From positions 5,332,001-5,396,000 of the forward strand of contig JAWUZG010000159.1 in NCBI GenBank assembly GCA_036785705.1: 64,000 bases of DNA, read 5' to 3'. Every line of letters starts with the position of its first letter. Within the stretch, counting starts at the first letter, position 1. A program made the translations under genes and the position numbers. The DNA comes from Acanthornis magna. Taxonomy: Eukaryota > Chordata > Aves > Passeriformes > Acanthizidae. The notes below the pieces were generated by a model. The model made no database searches. It saw only the letters and a list, made by a program, of their open reading frames with translations, and was not told the DNA's origin. Positions 24,601-37,550 of the stretch are shown here, in pieces.

Positions 24601-26639
24601 ATGAAGGGGAATCTCCAGTGTGACAATCCCACTTGGCACACGGTGTGCTGTGTGAGTCACATTAATGTGAGGGGTTATGTCTCCAAAACAAATTTTAAAT
24701 TAATTTAGTGAGAAACAAATAGGAAACATCCCCAAACAAGGTTTTGTCGGATATTTCTGGATGTTGGGGATTCCATTAGAGAGGGAAATAGCCTGGGAAC
24801 AGCTTTTCTTATCACATCATCGTGTCCTTTTCACTTCAAGGCGGTATTAGAAAGTGCAGTGGTGCATAAGACTTAGTAATAACTATTATTATTTGTTAAG
24901 CAGTGCCTTTTACAGTGCTCAGAACATTGGGGGTTTTGTCCTACATGGATCATTACTTTGGGCATGCGAGATTTTTCAAACAATAAGTGTCCTTGATGAT
25001 TAGAGAGAGAGATTATCACCAAGCGCTGCATTTTTATTTGGGTTTCTTTTTGTTGGTGGTGGGTTTTTTTCTAAATGAAGGGACTGAGCTTCAAATTGAA
25101 TCTACTTATCTGTAGTAGAATTCTGGTTTGTGGATGAGATAAAAATATGTCAAACCACTTAACCTGGTCCTCTCTCTACATAAATTGGTTGGAAGCAGAC
25201 GTAGAAAAATGCCCTGCATGGGCTGTCACGATTTTATGTCCCCAAGCTGGCAGTGTGGCCAAACCCCATCCAGGTGCTTGGGTTCTCAGGTGTTGGGATA
25301 GAATCTCTTCATCCTTTAGGATGATTTCATCTGTAGATGAGAACCAAGGTAATGGACAGCTGGACTTCCAGCTTCATTAATTGAGATATTCCATCTAAAA
25401 CCAACAGATAAGGGTTTGGGTTGGCAGGAGCTGAGGGTTTCATGTAGTGTTTTCTCTCCTTTTTGAGGAGGATTCTGTAGAAGCAAAACTCTGTTCAAGT
25501 CAAATCAAGACAGATTTCTGTATCTATTACTGGCGCATAAAATAATAAATGGAATAAAGTTTGGAGATGTATCCAATAGATTTATAGTAGGAAATCTTCT
25601 GAGGGGACCTTATAGTATTATCTGACCTTTAAAGTAAACTGGAATTTATTCAAATGCCATCGGCACAAATTATATGCTTTCTGCCTTAAAATACACGGCA
25701 TAACTATTGATAGAATTAATAAAGAATAATTTTTCAGAAAAAGTGAACATATGGCTTGTTATTACTGACTTCAAGCCACAATCAGAACATTATCTAAATA
25801 ACTGCAGAATACCAGCAGTATGTTCTCAACTATCTTGTACATTAGAGCACGACTCCTCACATACTTTGAGTCTATGAATGTTCTGCTGTCGATCTTTCAG
25901 CTATGTTCTGACTCCTAATCCCATTAAAAATCTTTGTTTTCAGGATTTTATAAAGGTACTGTAAAATTTCTAAGTGGGCTTGAGGTGACATTACGAACTT
26001 TTAGCTTGGGAATGTTTTTCAGAAACTGAAACATTAATTAGAATCAGTCTAAGTACCCACAAGTATTTTTCCTTTTTTGTTGTTGTTTCTTGTGGTGTTG
26101 GCTCTCCTGACGCTTAATTGCTCTGATTCTTTTTCAGTGTAATTTTCCAGTCCTTTGCTCATGTTCCTTCAAATCTTCCTGAGTTGAGTAAATAGATGCA
26201 GTGGGATGAGCTGAGAAAATGTAAGACTTGCAGAATTTTTCCCAGTCTCAGGGGAAAAATATTGCAGCTTTTCTCCCTAAGTTTTTTGCTGATTCTAGTG
26301 ACCAGACAACTCCCAGCCAGCTCTGGCTAAAGACATTATAAAATGTTTTTGGAGACAGGCAGAATAGTTTATCCTGGGCTGCTTCTCCCACCAGCTTGCC
26401 ATGTACCTCTGCAGAAGGAGCTCAAATGAAGTCCACTGGGCAGGAGACTGGGAGCGCTGGGAATTTAAATGTCTTGCTCGTCTAATTTGGCTGTGAGCCA
26501 TTTTATTCCTTTCTGTTTGCTTGATGTATCTATTTAAATGCTTTATGAACTGGGGCTCTGCCCAGCAGGGGTTTGCAGAGTGCCTTGCAGGAGGGATCCT
26601 GACCTTGTTTGGGGCCTTCTGTTTTCTGAGAATGAAGCA
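21669..26639. other. Unique non-coding stretch with a GC-rich patch
   Basis: No gene recognised. An AT-rich imperfect palindrome centres on CATG near 22147. At 24060-24345 there is a GC-rich patch with about ten CpGs (for example AGCGCTCGGCCG and CCGGCCGTG) that opens 103-126-codon frames on both strands. It is a weak CpG-island-like feature, not a gene call. The rest is AT-rich single-copy-looking sequence. Confidence 0.5.
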
Positions 26640-27205
26640 ATAATAGAATCGACTCATTCTATAGGATCATGGAATGGTTTGGGTTGAAAAGGACCTTAAA
26701 GCCCATCTGGTTCCACCCCTTGCCATGGGCAGGGACACCTTCCACTGTCCCAGGCTGCTCCGAGCCCTGTCCATCCTGGCCTTGGACACTGCCAGGGATC
26801 TAGGGGCAGCCACAGCTGCTCTGGGCACCTGTGCCAGGGCCTCAGCACCCTCACACGGAGGAATTTCTCCCGAATTTCTAACCTAAACCTCCTCACTTTC
26901 AGTTTGAAGCTGTTCCCCATTGTCCTGTCCCTCCATCCCTTGGAAATTGTCTCTCCCCATGCTCCCTGTTGGCTCCTTCAAGAACTGGAAGACCCCAGTG
27001 AGGTCACCCCAAATCTTCTCCAGATGAACAATCCCAGCTCTCCCAGCCTTTCCTCCCAGCAGAGCTGCTCCATCCCTCTGCTCATCCTGGAGCCTCCTCT
27101 GGACTCTCTCCAGCAGCTCCAGGAGCTCCTGAGCTGGGCCCAGGGCTGGGGCAGCTCTGCAGGTGGGGTCTCACCTGGGTGGGGCAGAATCCTCCCTTTC
27201 CGGCT
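26640..27205 (-). mobile_element. CR1 LINE, 3' part of ORF2 plus 3' end (best-preserved copy)
   Basis: The left edge (GATCATGGAATGGTTTGGG then TTGAAAAGGACCTTAAAG) is the antisense CR1 3' terminus. Going right, the full tail is present: the CCATGGGCAGGGACACCTTC block, the GGCCTTGGACACTGCCAGG block, the CACTTTCAGTTTGAAGCTG block, and the block encoding in sense the familiar ERLQDEQ-like region (plus-strand CTGGAGCCTCCTCTGGACTC). About 560 bp of a normally multi-kilobase element remain, a typical 5' truncation. In sense, FKLKVRRFRLEIREKF and CPEQLWLPLDP are still readable, but frameshifts separate them and no functional ORF2 exists. It looks younger than the other CR1 pieces here. Confidence 0.95.
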
Positions 27206-29193
27206 GGTCGTGAGCAGAATTTAAAAGCTTGTGCCTAACAAAGGCAGGGACTGTGAAGAGTTGCTATTGCCCCAAGTTAACTTGCACAGAAAGAGGCTAA
27301 ATGCAACTCCCTTTTCTTGGCCTGGGTGCTCAGAGGAAAGAGGAGAGACTGGCTCTTAGGAACGAGAAAGAAGAGACTGCCTTTATTGAAAGAAAAGCCA
27401 AAAAGAGATGTGTCCCCCACACCAAAACAAACAAACAAAAAAGCCAAAATTAAATAACCCCTCGGCTCCACGCTGTGGATCACAGCATCACAGCTCTTTG
27501 TTGAGCCCCACTCTGCAGAGATTTCTGGCTCCTTGCTGCATTTTGAAGCTCTCTTGCTATTTAAATTATCCTTAGGAGACAGCCTTGTGTCTTTACTTGG
27601 CTGCCTTTGCTTTTTTTCCCACTTCTTTTTTTTCTTGATGAGTCATTCTACCATCCTCTACCCTCTCATCAGATAGACCAGACAATGAAGTCACTGGGGT
27701 TGCCTGAGAGCAAAATTGGCCCCATTATCCACAACCACTGTGCCTTGTCACTGATAATATACTGCTCAAGGGCTGGCCCTCCAAGTAGGATGGAAAATCA
27801 CCAGGGACAAGAAACCTTCTATCCAAACAAAAATATTTGTTGAAGTTCTTTTGGTGTGTGTTTTAAATTTGGTGAAATGCTTCCAGCTGAAAACAGGAAA
27901 TCACACACAAATAAAACTGCTGTTATATTTTGTCAATGTAGGAGGGAGAGCAAATTATCTGATAGTGTCCCTTGTGTGCACCAGCTTCAGTCTTCTGAAA
28001 TTAGCAGTGGCAGGAAACTTTTATTAGTGTTCTAGTATAAACCAGAAGACTTTATAGCAGAAGGAGAAGAAAAAAGGATGCTTGACAAAAATGATTCTTC
28101 ATTAGCTCAGTACAGAAGCAAAGCTGATCTGTCATTTCCAGAGGAACATGAGTGGAGTAATACCTGCCCCAGACAACTTTATTCTAGAAACAAAACACGC
28201 CAAGTATGAGAGGGGAAACAAACCAAGGGTGAGGGAAGTGACTTTTTCAAAAGAGTATGGCAGGTCAGTAGCTGCCTGGGAATGGTACTTGGGCTTTCTG
28301 ATTCTCTTTGTGTTCTTTCTGCTGAGGCGCAGAACGCTGCAAAGCATAAAGAGACTCCAATAGTGCTGATGGCTTGTGGTCTGCTCAGTGGAAATAACAA
28401 AGTGCAGCTGGTCTTTTGGGATCTGTAGTAATCTGATGAGGAATTCCATAATAACTGCTAATATTAAACCTTTTACAAGTCTAACTACTCACATCAATAA
28501 AGGACAGAAGAAAAGCTGAACAGGAAAGAAACTTAAGTCCTGCAAAACCATAGCCTCCACAGAGACCTCTCTTCCTTCCTTTTGGTATTTTTAACAAGAG
28601 GAAAATCTTTTTATTGCTTGGCTACTCCATTCTCAGATTTGTGCCCATCAGTGGGCTTTGGAGAGATTCAGGAGGCTGAGTTTTATCATCTGCCAAAGCC
28701 CATCATTCTTTTGATTCAAAACTGGTGCCGTGTCATTAATTATTTCTTTGCATCACTCTGTTCTGAGCACAGCTGAGCCCCCACACTTCTGTGCCCTCTA
28801 TTAACTCAGTATAAAAAGATACTTTCTCTTCCTGCTGCATCTCCAGCCCAGGAACCCTGAGTGCATTGCTAAAGGTGACAGAAATCTGCTGCGAGAAAGG
28901 AGAATCAGAGCTCTGAGGAGCAGCTCAGGCTGCTCTTTACGTCATGTCTGCAGAGACCACAGACAGTCTCAGCAGTGCTGAGCCAGTGACACTTCCATCC
29001 TCCCTCGGAAGGGAGAACCTTATGTTTGCAAACTCGCCCCAGGAGCACAGTCCAGAAGGTGACTGCTTTCATCTGTCTGTTAAAATCATCTTGCACTATT
29101 TTTCCAGCCTGATTCTATCTTACCAACTGTCTGGCTTGACTGTTTTGCTGTGATTCTTGCTTGCAGTTTGTCACACTGATGGAAGATTAGCTC
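27206..29193. other. Unique non-coding stretch
   Basis: No gene recognised. An antisense AATAAA within TGCCTTTATTGAAAG (27378-27392), in purine-rich sequence, faintly recalls an LTR polyA region, but no ends can be defined. Short overlapping frames at 28132-28449 are on opposite strands. Confidence 0.5.
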
Positions 29194-29270
29194 TGTGTGT
29201 GTGTGTGTAGTTTTTTTCTTTTTTTTCTTTTTCTCTCTCTCTCTTTTTTTTTTTTTTTTTTCCTCCTCTC
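29194..29270. repeat. (TG)n then T/C-rich polypyrimidine tract
   Basis: About seven TG units are followed by T runs broken by single C, a short (TC)n block and an approximately 18-base T run. It is simple-sequence DNA with a strong purine/pyrimidine strand bias. Confidence 0.93.
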
Positions 29271-32200
29271 ATTTCCCAGTGTGGCATTTAGGATGGAGGC
29301 TGAAAATATTGAACAAACTGCTGATGTCCCCAAGATTCAAATGTGTGAAAAAGACTCGTAAATGAGTCTAGCACACTCAGAAACATTCTTAACATCTGTT
29401 CAAGCAGGAGTCCCAACTCCCTTTCTCTGAAAGCACAATTTGTCCTCCCTGTTATTTAAAACTTCAGATTTCTTTAGATTTGAATAATATTAAAGTGGAG
29501 CTAAGGAAAATAAACTCTCTGATTATGGATAAAGGAGTTACAATGGGATGTGTGGTGGGGATGGTGCAGAATTAGAGAGTTTTAACTGCAGAGTGTCCTC
29601 AGTTTCTCTTATATTTAAGTTTTCTCCTTACACAGCAGTATGGAAAGTAGTTGCAAGCCCTGTGGATTATGTCCCCTGGACTGGTAGACATGGGTTTACA
29701 GAGGAGGAAAAGAGCAAGTGTTTTCCTCTGAAAATTTACTACTTAATAGAATGAAAGGCACCTTAAAACTTGATACAAATATTTCAGGCTTTTTAAAATT
29801 TTCACGTACACTCCTGGTGAGACAAAAAAAAAAAATATCTCTAACTCACTCAAATGTCGTCTGGCAGTAAACATTTCAGGATTCTGTCCCCAAAATGTAG
29901 TTGCAAAACTCTCAACACTTCTGCAATTTAGTGAGAGAAAGGCTATAAATAGCCAGGCAGACAGAGGCACAGCAGGGAGAGCCCAGGGGTCCGAGCTTGC
30001 AGCCTCTTTCTGCAACCACAGTAAAGAACTGCAGACACAAACATGACAATGGGAAAGAAAAAAGCAACTGGTAACTCTGAAAATAAGTAAAATAAATGGC
30101 TGCGTTGAACAAAGCTGCTGAATGGGCTCTGCAGTTTGCTGGGCTCTGAGGATGCTGCAGTATCCTCTGCTCGGGGATGAAGTCATGGCATTCCAGCCAC
30201 ATCCAGCCCTGCCAGGCTCTGAGCACGCAGCCCCTGCAGAGGGAGGATCCTGCTGCAGGATCACCATGCCTTGGGGAGCAGAGCTGAGCTCTTATCCTGA
30301 TGGCCAGGGCTAAATCTCACTGCTGGGCAGGACTGCAGCAGGCTGTGAGCTGGGAACAGGGCTTTGAGCACCGTTTTAATGCAGGTGAATGAGAAATCTG
30401 TGCAATATTGTGAGTATTCCAGGGAATGGAACAACTTTAATCACAATTAATCCATTAGCATTCCCTATTTAAGTGATGTTTGTTGCTACAAATATCTTGT
30501 GATGGTAACAATAGTGGCTCTATTGCAATTATTCCACCTTTTAAAATCCATACCACTGCTTTTACTTCTTTTTGATAGAGAAATTGTGTAAGTCACGAGT
30601 TTTGTTGCTGATGTGGTATAGAAAGATGAAATACTTTTCCTCTGGAAGGTTAATGTGCTGCAAGTCTTCCCATCATTAGGAACAAAAATATACCAGCAGG
30701 TGGGATATATCCAGAACAGAGAGTTCTGTGAAATTCAACTTAAAACAGGCAATAAAACCAGAAATGGCATTTCAGCTTAGAGGCCTCCTGCAGCAGTGAT
30801 CTATAGCACCAAGGAGAAATTCCATGGAATATACTTGTTATTTCAAGAACAATGACATTTTTGCAACTGTGATAACAATTTTCCAAGTGCACATTGGTCC
30901 TAAAAGCCTGACAAGTGTTCTTTCCTGAGAAAGAGGGATTTTTAAAGTAACCTTTAACACCAGCACAAGGACATCAGTCAAACCTGATTGCACATAGTGT
31001 GTTTAAGCTTTCAGGGAAACTTGGAATTTATCAAATCCACATAGAAACCCAGAAAATTTTGAGCTGGGTACATGAACTGGGCCTTCATGGTTTTGTCTCA
31101 TCTTCATTTCGGACTGAGTAGGGTTTAATTCTGCTCAAGACAAGTTTTGCAGTTGGACAGGTTGTTACCCTGAGCTGAATCTCCAGGTTCACGCAGCTGG
31201 TGCATGGTTTTATTCCTGAGGTTTGCCTCTCATCCCTTCCCTTTCCAAACTAATACCTCTTTCTCATCAAACTATTCTGGTTGTGGGTGCTGCTTCTAAC
31301 AAATTTAGTAAAAGTCTGCCTAAAGTCTGTTGAAATGTTGGCATTTGGAACCCTGATCCTGCACAATTCCAGAAGCTTTAGCCCAGTACATAAAGATTAT
31401 CCTGTTTCTCTCTGCCTTTGATGGCAAGGCCCATTCAATACATTTTCTTGTCCACTCTGTTGCAGGCAGTTGCAAGCACATGCCACCAGTCCTCATATAT
31501 CAAAAAATCTCCTTTTACAAGGATGCAAAATTCCTTTTACAGGGCAATGTCCCAAGCAAGAGAGTGGATGAGCTGGAAAATGAACTTAGCATGCATCCTA
31601 CTCTAAAACTTTTCTTCAGGAAAAACGCTGTATAATGAGAGCTTTGCTTTTCTTTTTGCTTTTTAGTGCAGTACATCTTTTGGGTTTGATTTTTAATTCA
31701 TATCTCACACTTGCAGGCCTGCCACGGTACAGTGCAAGTGGGAAAAGTTAAGTGTTTTGGTGTAAGACAGGTTTGAAAATAACCTCAGTATTTCACAGTA
31801 AAGGGAAATCAATAAGGCCAGCGGGAAAGAGAAGAATAGGTGTATTAATAAACCAAGACTCTGAGTACAGAGGGGTCAGGAGCTAAATGTAGCTGTACCT
31901 GCAGCCTAAAGGATCATTCCAGGCACCGGAGCCAGGACGTGGTGGGAAGCTCAGAAGCGTGGCCTACTTGTAGCTAGACGCAAAAAATGTGGGTTGCTAG
32001 GTTCTTTTTTTGGCTGAGGAGGGGTGTTTCCCCATTAGGATACAAAAATAGCAATTCCAGAAAATAAACTCAACTCCCAGACAAACTTTCAGCTCAGACT
32101 ACTAAATTGCGTTCTGCAAGGTAACTAGATGCTGTGAGAGCAGCAAAATGCATTTAAAGTGGTGAGCAGCTCTGATACTGAATGTGCCTGATCTGGGAGG

Positions 32201-33069
32201 GTAAAGAACTTTCAGGACTTGCTTTTCAATATTTTTCAATAACTCACTTAGGCATCATTAATCTAGTATATATTTAGTTGACTTTCTAACATAGTTCAAA
32301 TAATAATGCCATTTATTTGGAGGGCAAACACCCACCCAGATACCTCCTTTAAAAAGCTTACACCTTTTGGGTGCACTAGATTTGCGATATCGATAGTGAC
32401 ATTTCCCACCTTGTTTCTGTGAATTTACTCCTAGTTTTATAATACTTTTCATTTGTAGTCTGAGATGCTTTGGCAAAGTGAGCACTGAGGAAAACAGAAT
32501 TTGGATATCCATGCATGAAAAGACAGTGCAAGAGCTCTGTCTAATTTAAGACTAATAAGATAACATTCACAATAAAGTTTTAGCACCAGTGACAAGTGAA
32601 AAAAAAGTCTAAATAAGAAGAAGGAAGGGCTGATTTTACACAAGACCCATTCTTTTCTCAGAGACTTCAGGGGTAAGACTCAGGACCACTTACCCCTCTG
32701 GTAGTTTCACATTTGGAACTGATCTAGTTAGACTAGTTTAGAAAGAGTTTTGAGAGACTATTTATAGCCTTATAATTTGGGACTAAACTGAATTTGCTGA
32801 GACTCCTCTAAGATGATTCTACATATAAGAAAGCACTGGCAGGATTAGAGTCTGCAGGCTTTGATCAGTAATATTTTGCCATAATACTCTTTTCCAGAAA
32901 TATTCTTAGCTACTAATTCCTGAGGCTTATTATGGTTTCTATTAGTTACTACTGTTTACCACATTTCTTTTACATATTTCTGCCTCTTTTTGGCTGCTTG
33001 TACTGTCTTGTTACAACAGGTGCTGGTGTATTATCATACCTAATAAATGTAGGTTCTGAAATGCAATTA
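29271..33069. other. Unique non-coding stretch; longest non-repeat frame lies here
   Basis: The minus strand carries a 174-codon ATG-started frame (29743-30267), the longest in the window outside tandem repeats and their flanks. A second minus-strand frame of 104 codons overlaps most of it. Neither has a recognisable domain, and the composition looks like chance. A small hairpin (GATCCTG, loop CTG, CAGGATC) lies near 30246-30262. Nothing else is recognised. Confidence 0.5.
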
Positions 33070-33205
33070 AGCTGCAGAGACAGCAGAGGTAATTCCTGCC
33101 CATGACCTGAATTTCATTGCTTGCAGTGCCATTGACTTAGCATATGACCTTGGATGAATTTCCTCATTAGGAAAATGGGGCTGATTATTTACCCCCAGGG
33201 CACAG
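33070..33205 (+). mobile_element. MIR-like CORE-SINE fossil
   Basis: TGCCATTGACTTAGCATATG, ACCTTGGATGAA, TTTCCTCATTAGGAAAATGG and GGCTGATTATTTACCCCCAG follow, in order, the MIR consensus pattern: TGCCACTGACTTGCTGTGTG, ACCTTGGGCAAG, TTTCCTCATCTGTAAAATGG, GG-AT-AT--TACC. A roughly 20-30 base deletion lies between the second and third blocks. Weaker agreement extends left to about 33070. MIR and related CORE-SINEs date from before the amniote radiation, so a recognisable copy in a bird-like genome would be very old and shared with relatives. No coding content. Confidence 0.6.
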
Positions 33206-36200
33206 TACTACGGTGTTACAAATGGCAAAAGCTGGGGAAGTACAAATTTGTTTGGAACTCTCCCAAATTCTGTCCATTGACCATATGCTAAAAGACATTA
33301 TGGCAGAGAGTCTGTCTTACCTACTCCATGGGGACAGCAGAGTATTTCCTGTGCTAGTGGGAGGATGTTTAATGGCCAGATTTGTTACTCCGTGGTGCTG
33401 TGATGTGTTAGAGGAGATCTGCAGCCGGCTGGGTGTGTGATGCAGCGGTGGCACTGCAGCCCATGCAGTCAGATAAAGGATGGTGCTTCAGCTATAAATC
33501 CACGTCTGCTCCGTGCATTACTTAGGCTACTTCATCATTTCAACCCTGCCTGAGAACAAAACAGCAGAAAATATATTAGGATGTTTTATTTCCTTGTTTA
33601 ATCTGCATTAGCTGCCCTGATAAAAACACTGGCTTTTCTTACAGACCTCACCTTTTCTCTTTGTCATTCATAGTGCTGAGTTAAGAGGGAAAGAAGGAAT
33701 GTGTTGTACTCCACCACAGGGTTAATTTATCTGAGGAAAAGAACTTGATGATCGTGGGATCTTTCTCGTGCACCTAACTGTATGTTAAATATCAAAATTA
33801 CATCAACACCAATTTAGGTTTGGGCTTTGAGGATGTCAAGAGAGGTGAAAATCCAATGTGAACATAGTCTGAAATAGGACAGGTAAAGAAATTTTCATCT
33901 CAGTCAATTTTTGCAGTAATTCCTTTGTTTTATAAAGTTGTTATGGAGTTAATGGATATAGGAGCATATCATCCTAAATAAATTATTTTCTCTAAAATGG
34001 GAAAATATTTAAATCCAGGCATGTCACCTGATGGGGAATTGGAAGCGCTCAGTTTGTGCTTCTAGAATTCTCTGTGGGTCCAGTTCTATGGCTGGATTGC
34101 TGCCCACCTGAAATCCCAGACACCTTCACTGCAGACTACCCTCCTTTCTCCACCAGAAAGGCCCAACCATGGAGTGATAATATGGACAGGGAGCTCGGCT
34201 GAGAGAGGAGGGGAAAGCTATAAACCTTCAAGCTCTGGCTTTGCAGCACCCAAAAATTTGTTTGTCTTTCCTCCCTCCCCTAAACATGAAAATAGCATTG
34301 AAAGCCAAAATAACTGGTTTTTATTCCTTTGATTTCTGACTAGGTCAAGCTCAAGGCAGATTTTAGAGGGGTAAGAAAGTTAATAAGAATAAAAGAGAAA
34401 GAAAGAAAATGATAGGATTGTACTCTTTGGAAAGCGATTTTTTTACTGTGTCCAAACCAGGAGGTTTTGGGATTTTGAATTTCACTTTCTGCGAGGTTCA
34501 TGTGAGAAAGCAAGCAAGCAAGAATGTCAGTAAATATTCCCCTTGTTCACCAGATTGTTTCCATTGTCTAATGCTGGGTCCAGCCCAGCCCCGGTATTCT
34601 CTTGGCTGTCATCCGGTCCAAGTTTTACTCCAATTCAATACAAATTCCTTTTAGCTAAGCTATCAGAGCATTTTCCTGAGCAAACACCAATCAAATATCT
34701 TATCTGCGCTAAGTCTGTGCTCTTGACTTCCACACAAACTTGAGACATGAGAGGATATTTGCTGTTACTGAAGGCACCTGACAACCCCTATTAGTGTCAC
34801 CTAATGAAATGTATTTGTGGTTCATGTCAGGGCTTTTTTTTTTTCTTCCAAAAACAAACTCTTATTATTTTCTGCTGAGCCATCAGTGTGCCTTTTTTAA
34901 ACAAAAGCTCATCTGCCTTTATGATTTTGATTTGCAAGATGCCCATAAAACTTGAAGCAAATATTTGCTCTGCATTACACAAAACAGGAATTTAATTACT
35001 TGTTTTATATCTTCTTGATATCTTTCTTTAACATCTCCAAAAATAAAACATGATGGCAGCAATGAAACATACCTTCCCAAATGTCTGCATTCATTACTTG
35101 TACCAATAATCAAGGCCCTGATTCAGCAGAGTTCTCGAGTGCCTGCCCTAATTTTAAGCACAAATAGTCATATGAAGTCAGTTAATCATTTTTCATATCT
35201 GTGTTTTGGAGCCTTTCATTGCTGCCAGTGCTGCTGATCCAGCCAGGCTGTTCCCAGCTACAAACAGTGTGGCTTTCTTGGGGAGCGTGTCTCGGAGTTT
35301 TTTTAAGTCAGGAGTGACTAAATTATGCAATGTTTAACCAATTCTTCTTCATGAGGCAAACACTGCTCCCATGGAAGTCTGCAGCAACATTTCCTGCTTT
35401 CAGTTATAACAGAAATAGGCTCCAGTGGAACAGATTATGAGAATTTTATTCATTTCACTAGGGATGTTGACTAGTTAGACACACAAGAGGGTAGAATACT
35501 TTTTCTTTCATCAATAAGCTAAACACTTCTCTGGAAAAATAAATGGTTGTTATGCTGTAAATGTTACCACTGGGCATCATGTCCCAGCGGTGTAAATCCA
35601 TAGCCCCTTCCCATCAGTGTGGAAATGCAGACTGCTGAAGCAGAAGAGATGCTGAATGGCAGCAGGGTGGGGAGAGACGGGGAAGGATGTCTCTGCTTTA
35701 GCCACTTTTAGAATGCAATGGAGCGATAATGTCAGAACAAGATGTACTTTTTAGGAGCAATCATTCATTCACTACTGTCAGGATTGCTATAACCTATAGC
35801 AAACGCATCTCTTCAGTGTTCTCGTGCGACCCCAGTGTGGGGAAGGGAACTTCAAACCAAACTGTCAGGTTTGTGCTTCGCAAGTTTGACAGCAAACCCA
35901 CTCACCAAGTCTGATGGTAGTGTAAATATATACTGGGAAATAGAGCCGTCACTGACAGACTCACCAAACCCAGACTCTCCTTTTGGAGCAGACCTTCTCC
36001 AAGATAAATGGTGTGTAATATAGCCAAGGGAGTTAATTTGCACGAGGATCATTTTAAAGCACGAGGTGTAGCCGTCAGTGGGCCCATGTGTCTGTTGTGA
36101 GCTTGTCGAGTTTGGTTTGCGTGGTTTGAGGGAAGGAAATGACCCAGATGTAGGTGGTTTTTTTCACACACATGGACCATGTATGTATATCCTTCCTCTC

Positions 36201-37550
36201 CAAGTCTCAAGAAGGCTTTTATCATAGTTAGTGCCCTTGGGTGTCATTGCTGTGAATAGCAGAGGGGGAACAGATTCACTGTCGCTGCAGGATCACCACT
36301 GGCTTGCAGTTGGTGTCTGTAGCAGCAGCTTTGGGTGCAGAGGGTGGACTGGAGGATGTTCTACCTTACGTTTGAAGTGGTGCCAGGGAGAATATTTTCT
36401 CTACAAACTGCAGGAACTCTTTCCTGCCTCGACAACTACCTCAGAAGGGGAAAGGGAGAAGGGTCATCAAGAGAATCCATTGATCCTGTCCACCCTTAAT
36501 TGGCAGGATCAAAGTGGATCATGAACCATTTACTGTCTTTAAAACAAGTCTCTGATAGGGCCCATACAAGACTGTTTCTGTGCAAGATGAAGGAAGCCTG
36601 AATTAATCCCTGCCAAACAGCCTCGTGCATCCCATCAGGACACAGCTATAGTTCTGCTGCTGGCCAAGATGGGACTGACTGCAAACTCTGCCTGGAGATC
36701 TGTGCTGTGGGATGTGTGCTGGGCACTAAGTGTGCTTTGCTGGGTTTCCCTAAAGCACTGCCTTGCTGTCACTCCCAACAGCATCACTGGAATGTGGTGA
36801 AGGGCCCCAAATAACTGAGAGCTGCTGGAGGAGCAGGAGCTCCTGACTGGCATTCCTCCATTCATCTTAGGAGCCAGTGCAGGGTAGGAAGCACTTGTAC
36901 ATCCTTACAGTATTTTTACGTGGATAGCATTGCCTCCTAGATTTGATTTTCAATGATGAAGTGCAATTTGTATAATGTGTGGAAAGGTCTGATACCACTG
37001 TGCTCGAAGGAAACTGCAGCTGGAAGCATGATCGTGTTCCATTTCAGGCTAATTGAGTAGGAGAAATGCAACAAGATCAGAGGGGAGGGAGAAATGTCTC
37101 CTGATTGATGCAGGGAAAGGGCAGCGTTCCCTGTGCCACCTGCACGGTGTCTCTTCAGGCAGACTCATGGCTGTGTGGGTGCAGCTAAGCCTGGCTTTTC
37201 CTGCACAGAGCCTCTGCTGTCCCCACTTCCCCTCCCTGCTCCAAGGGGTGCTAAGACAAAAGAGCAAACGCCATTGTCGAGAGCCATCCCGGCTTTAGTC
37301 CCGAGGCAGGCCTGGAGTGTGTGGAAGTTGTGTGAGCTCTGTGGGCCTGGCCTGGCGCTGACCTCTCCCTGCCTGGCCCGGGTCAGTGCCATCGAGCCCA
37401 ACAGTGCCATTGACACGGCACTTCTCGGGCCCCGTGCGCCACTCACAGCCCATTCTGTGGGATCGTGCTGCATCCCTCTGTGAAATGTGCCTCTGGTTTG
37501 CTCTGCCGTATGAGCTCGGCCTGCACAGCAACTGTGAGAGTGGGGAGGCC
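33206..37550. other. Unique stretch ending in a GC-rich flank of the 24-bp array
   Basis: No gene recognised across 4 kb. From about 37090 to 37540 the sequence becomes GC-rich with many CpGs (CCCCGTGCGCC, CCCGGGTC, GGCGCTG). This opens frames of over 100 codons on both strands that run on into the minisatellite. They are composite artefacts. The GC-rich stretch could be a small CpG island or simply the compositional flank of the array. Confidence 0.5.

Noticed and set aside
27286..27490. Possible antisense LTR polyA region (CTTTATTGAAAG in purine-rich DNA)
   Set aside because: The single hexamer is not enough, and ends and family could not be identified.
29743..30267. 174-codon minus-strand frame, the longest ATG-started frame outside repeats and their flanks
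   Set aside because: No recognisable domain, an overlapping frame on the same strand, and a length within chance for six frames over 64 kb.
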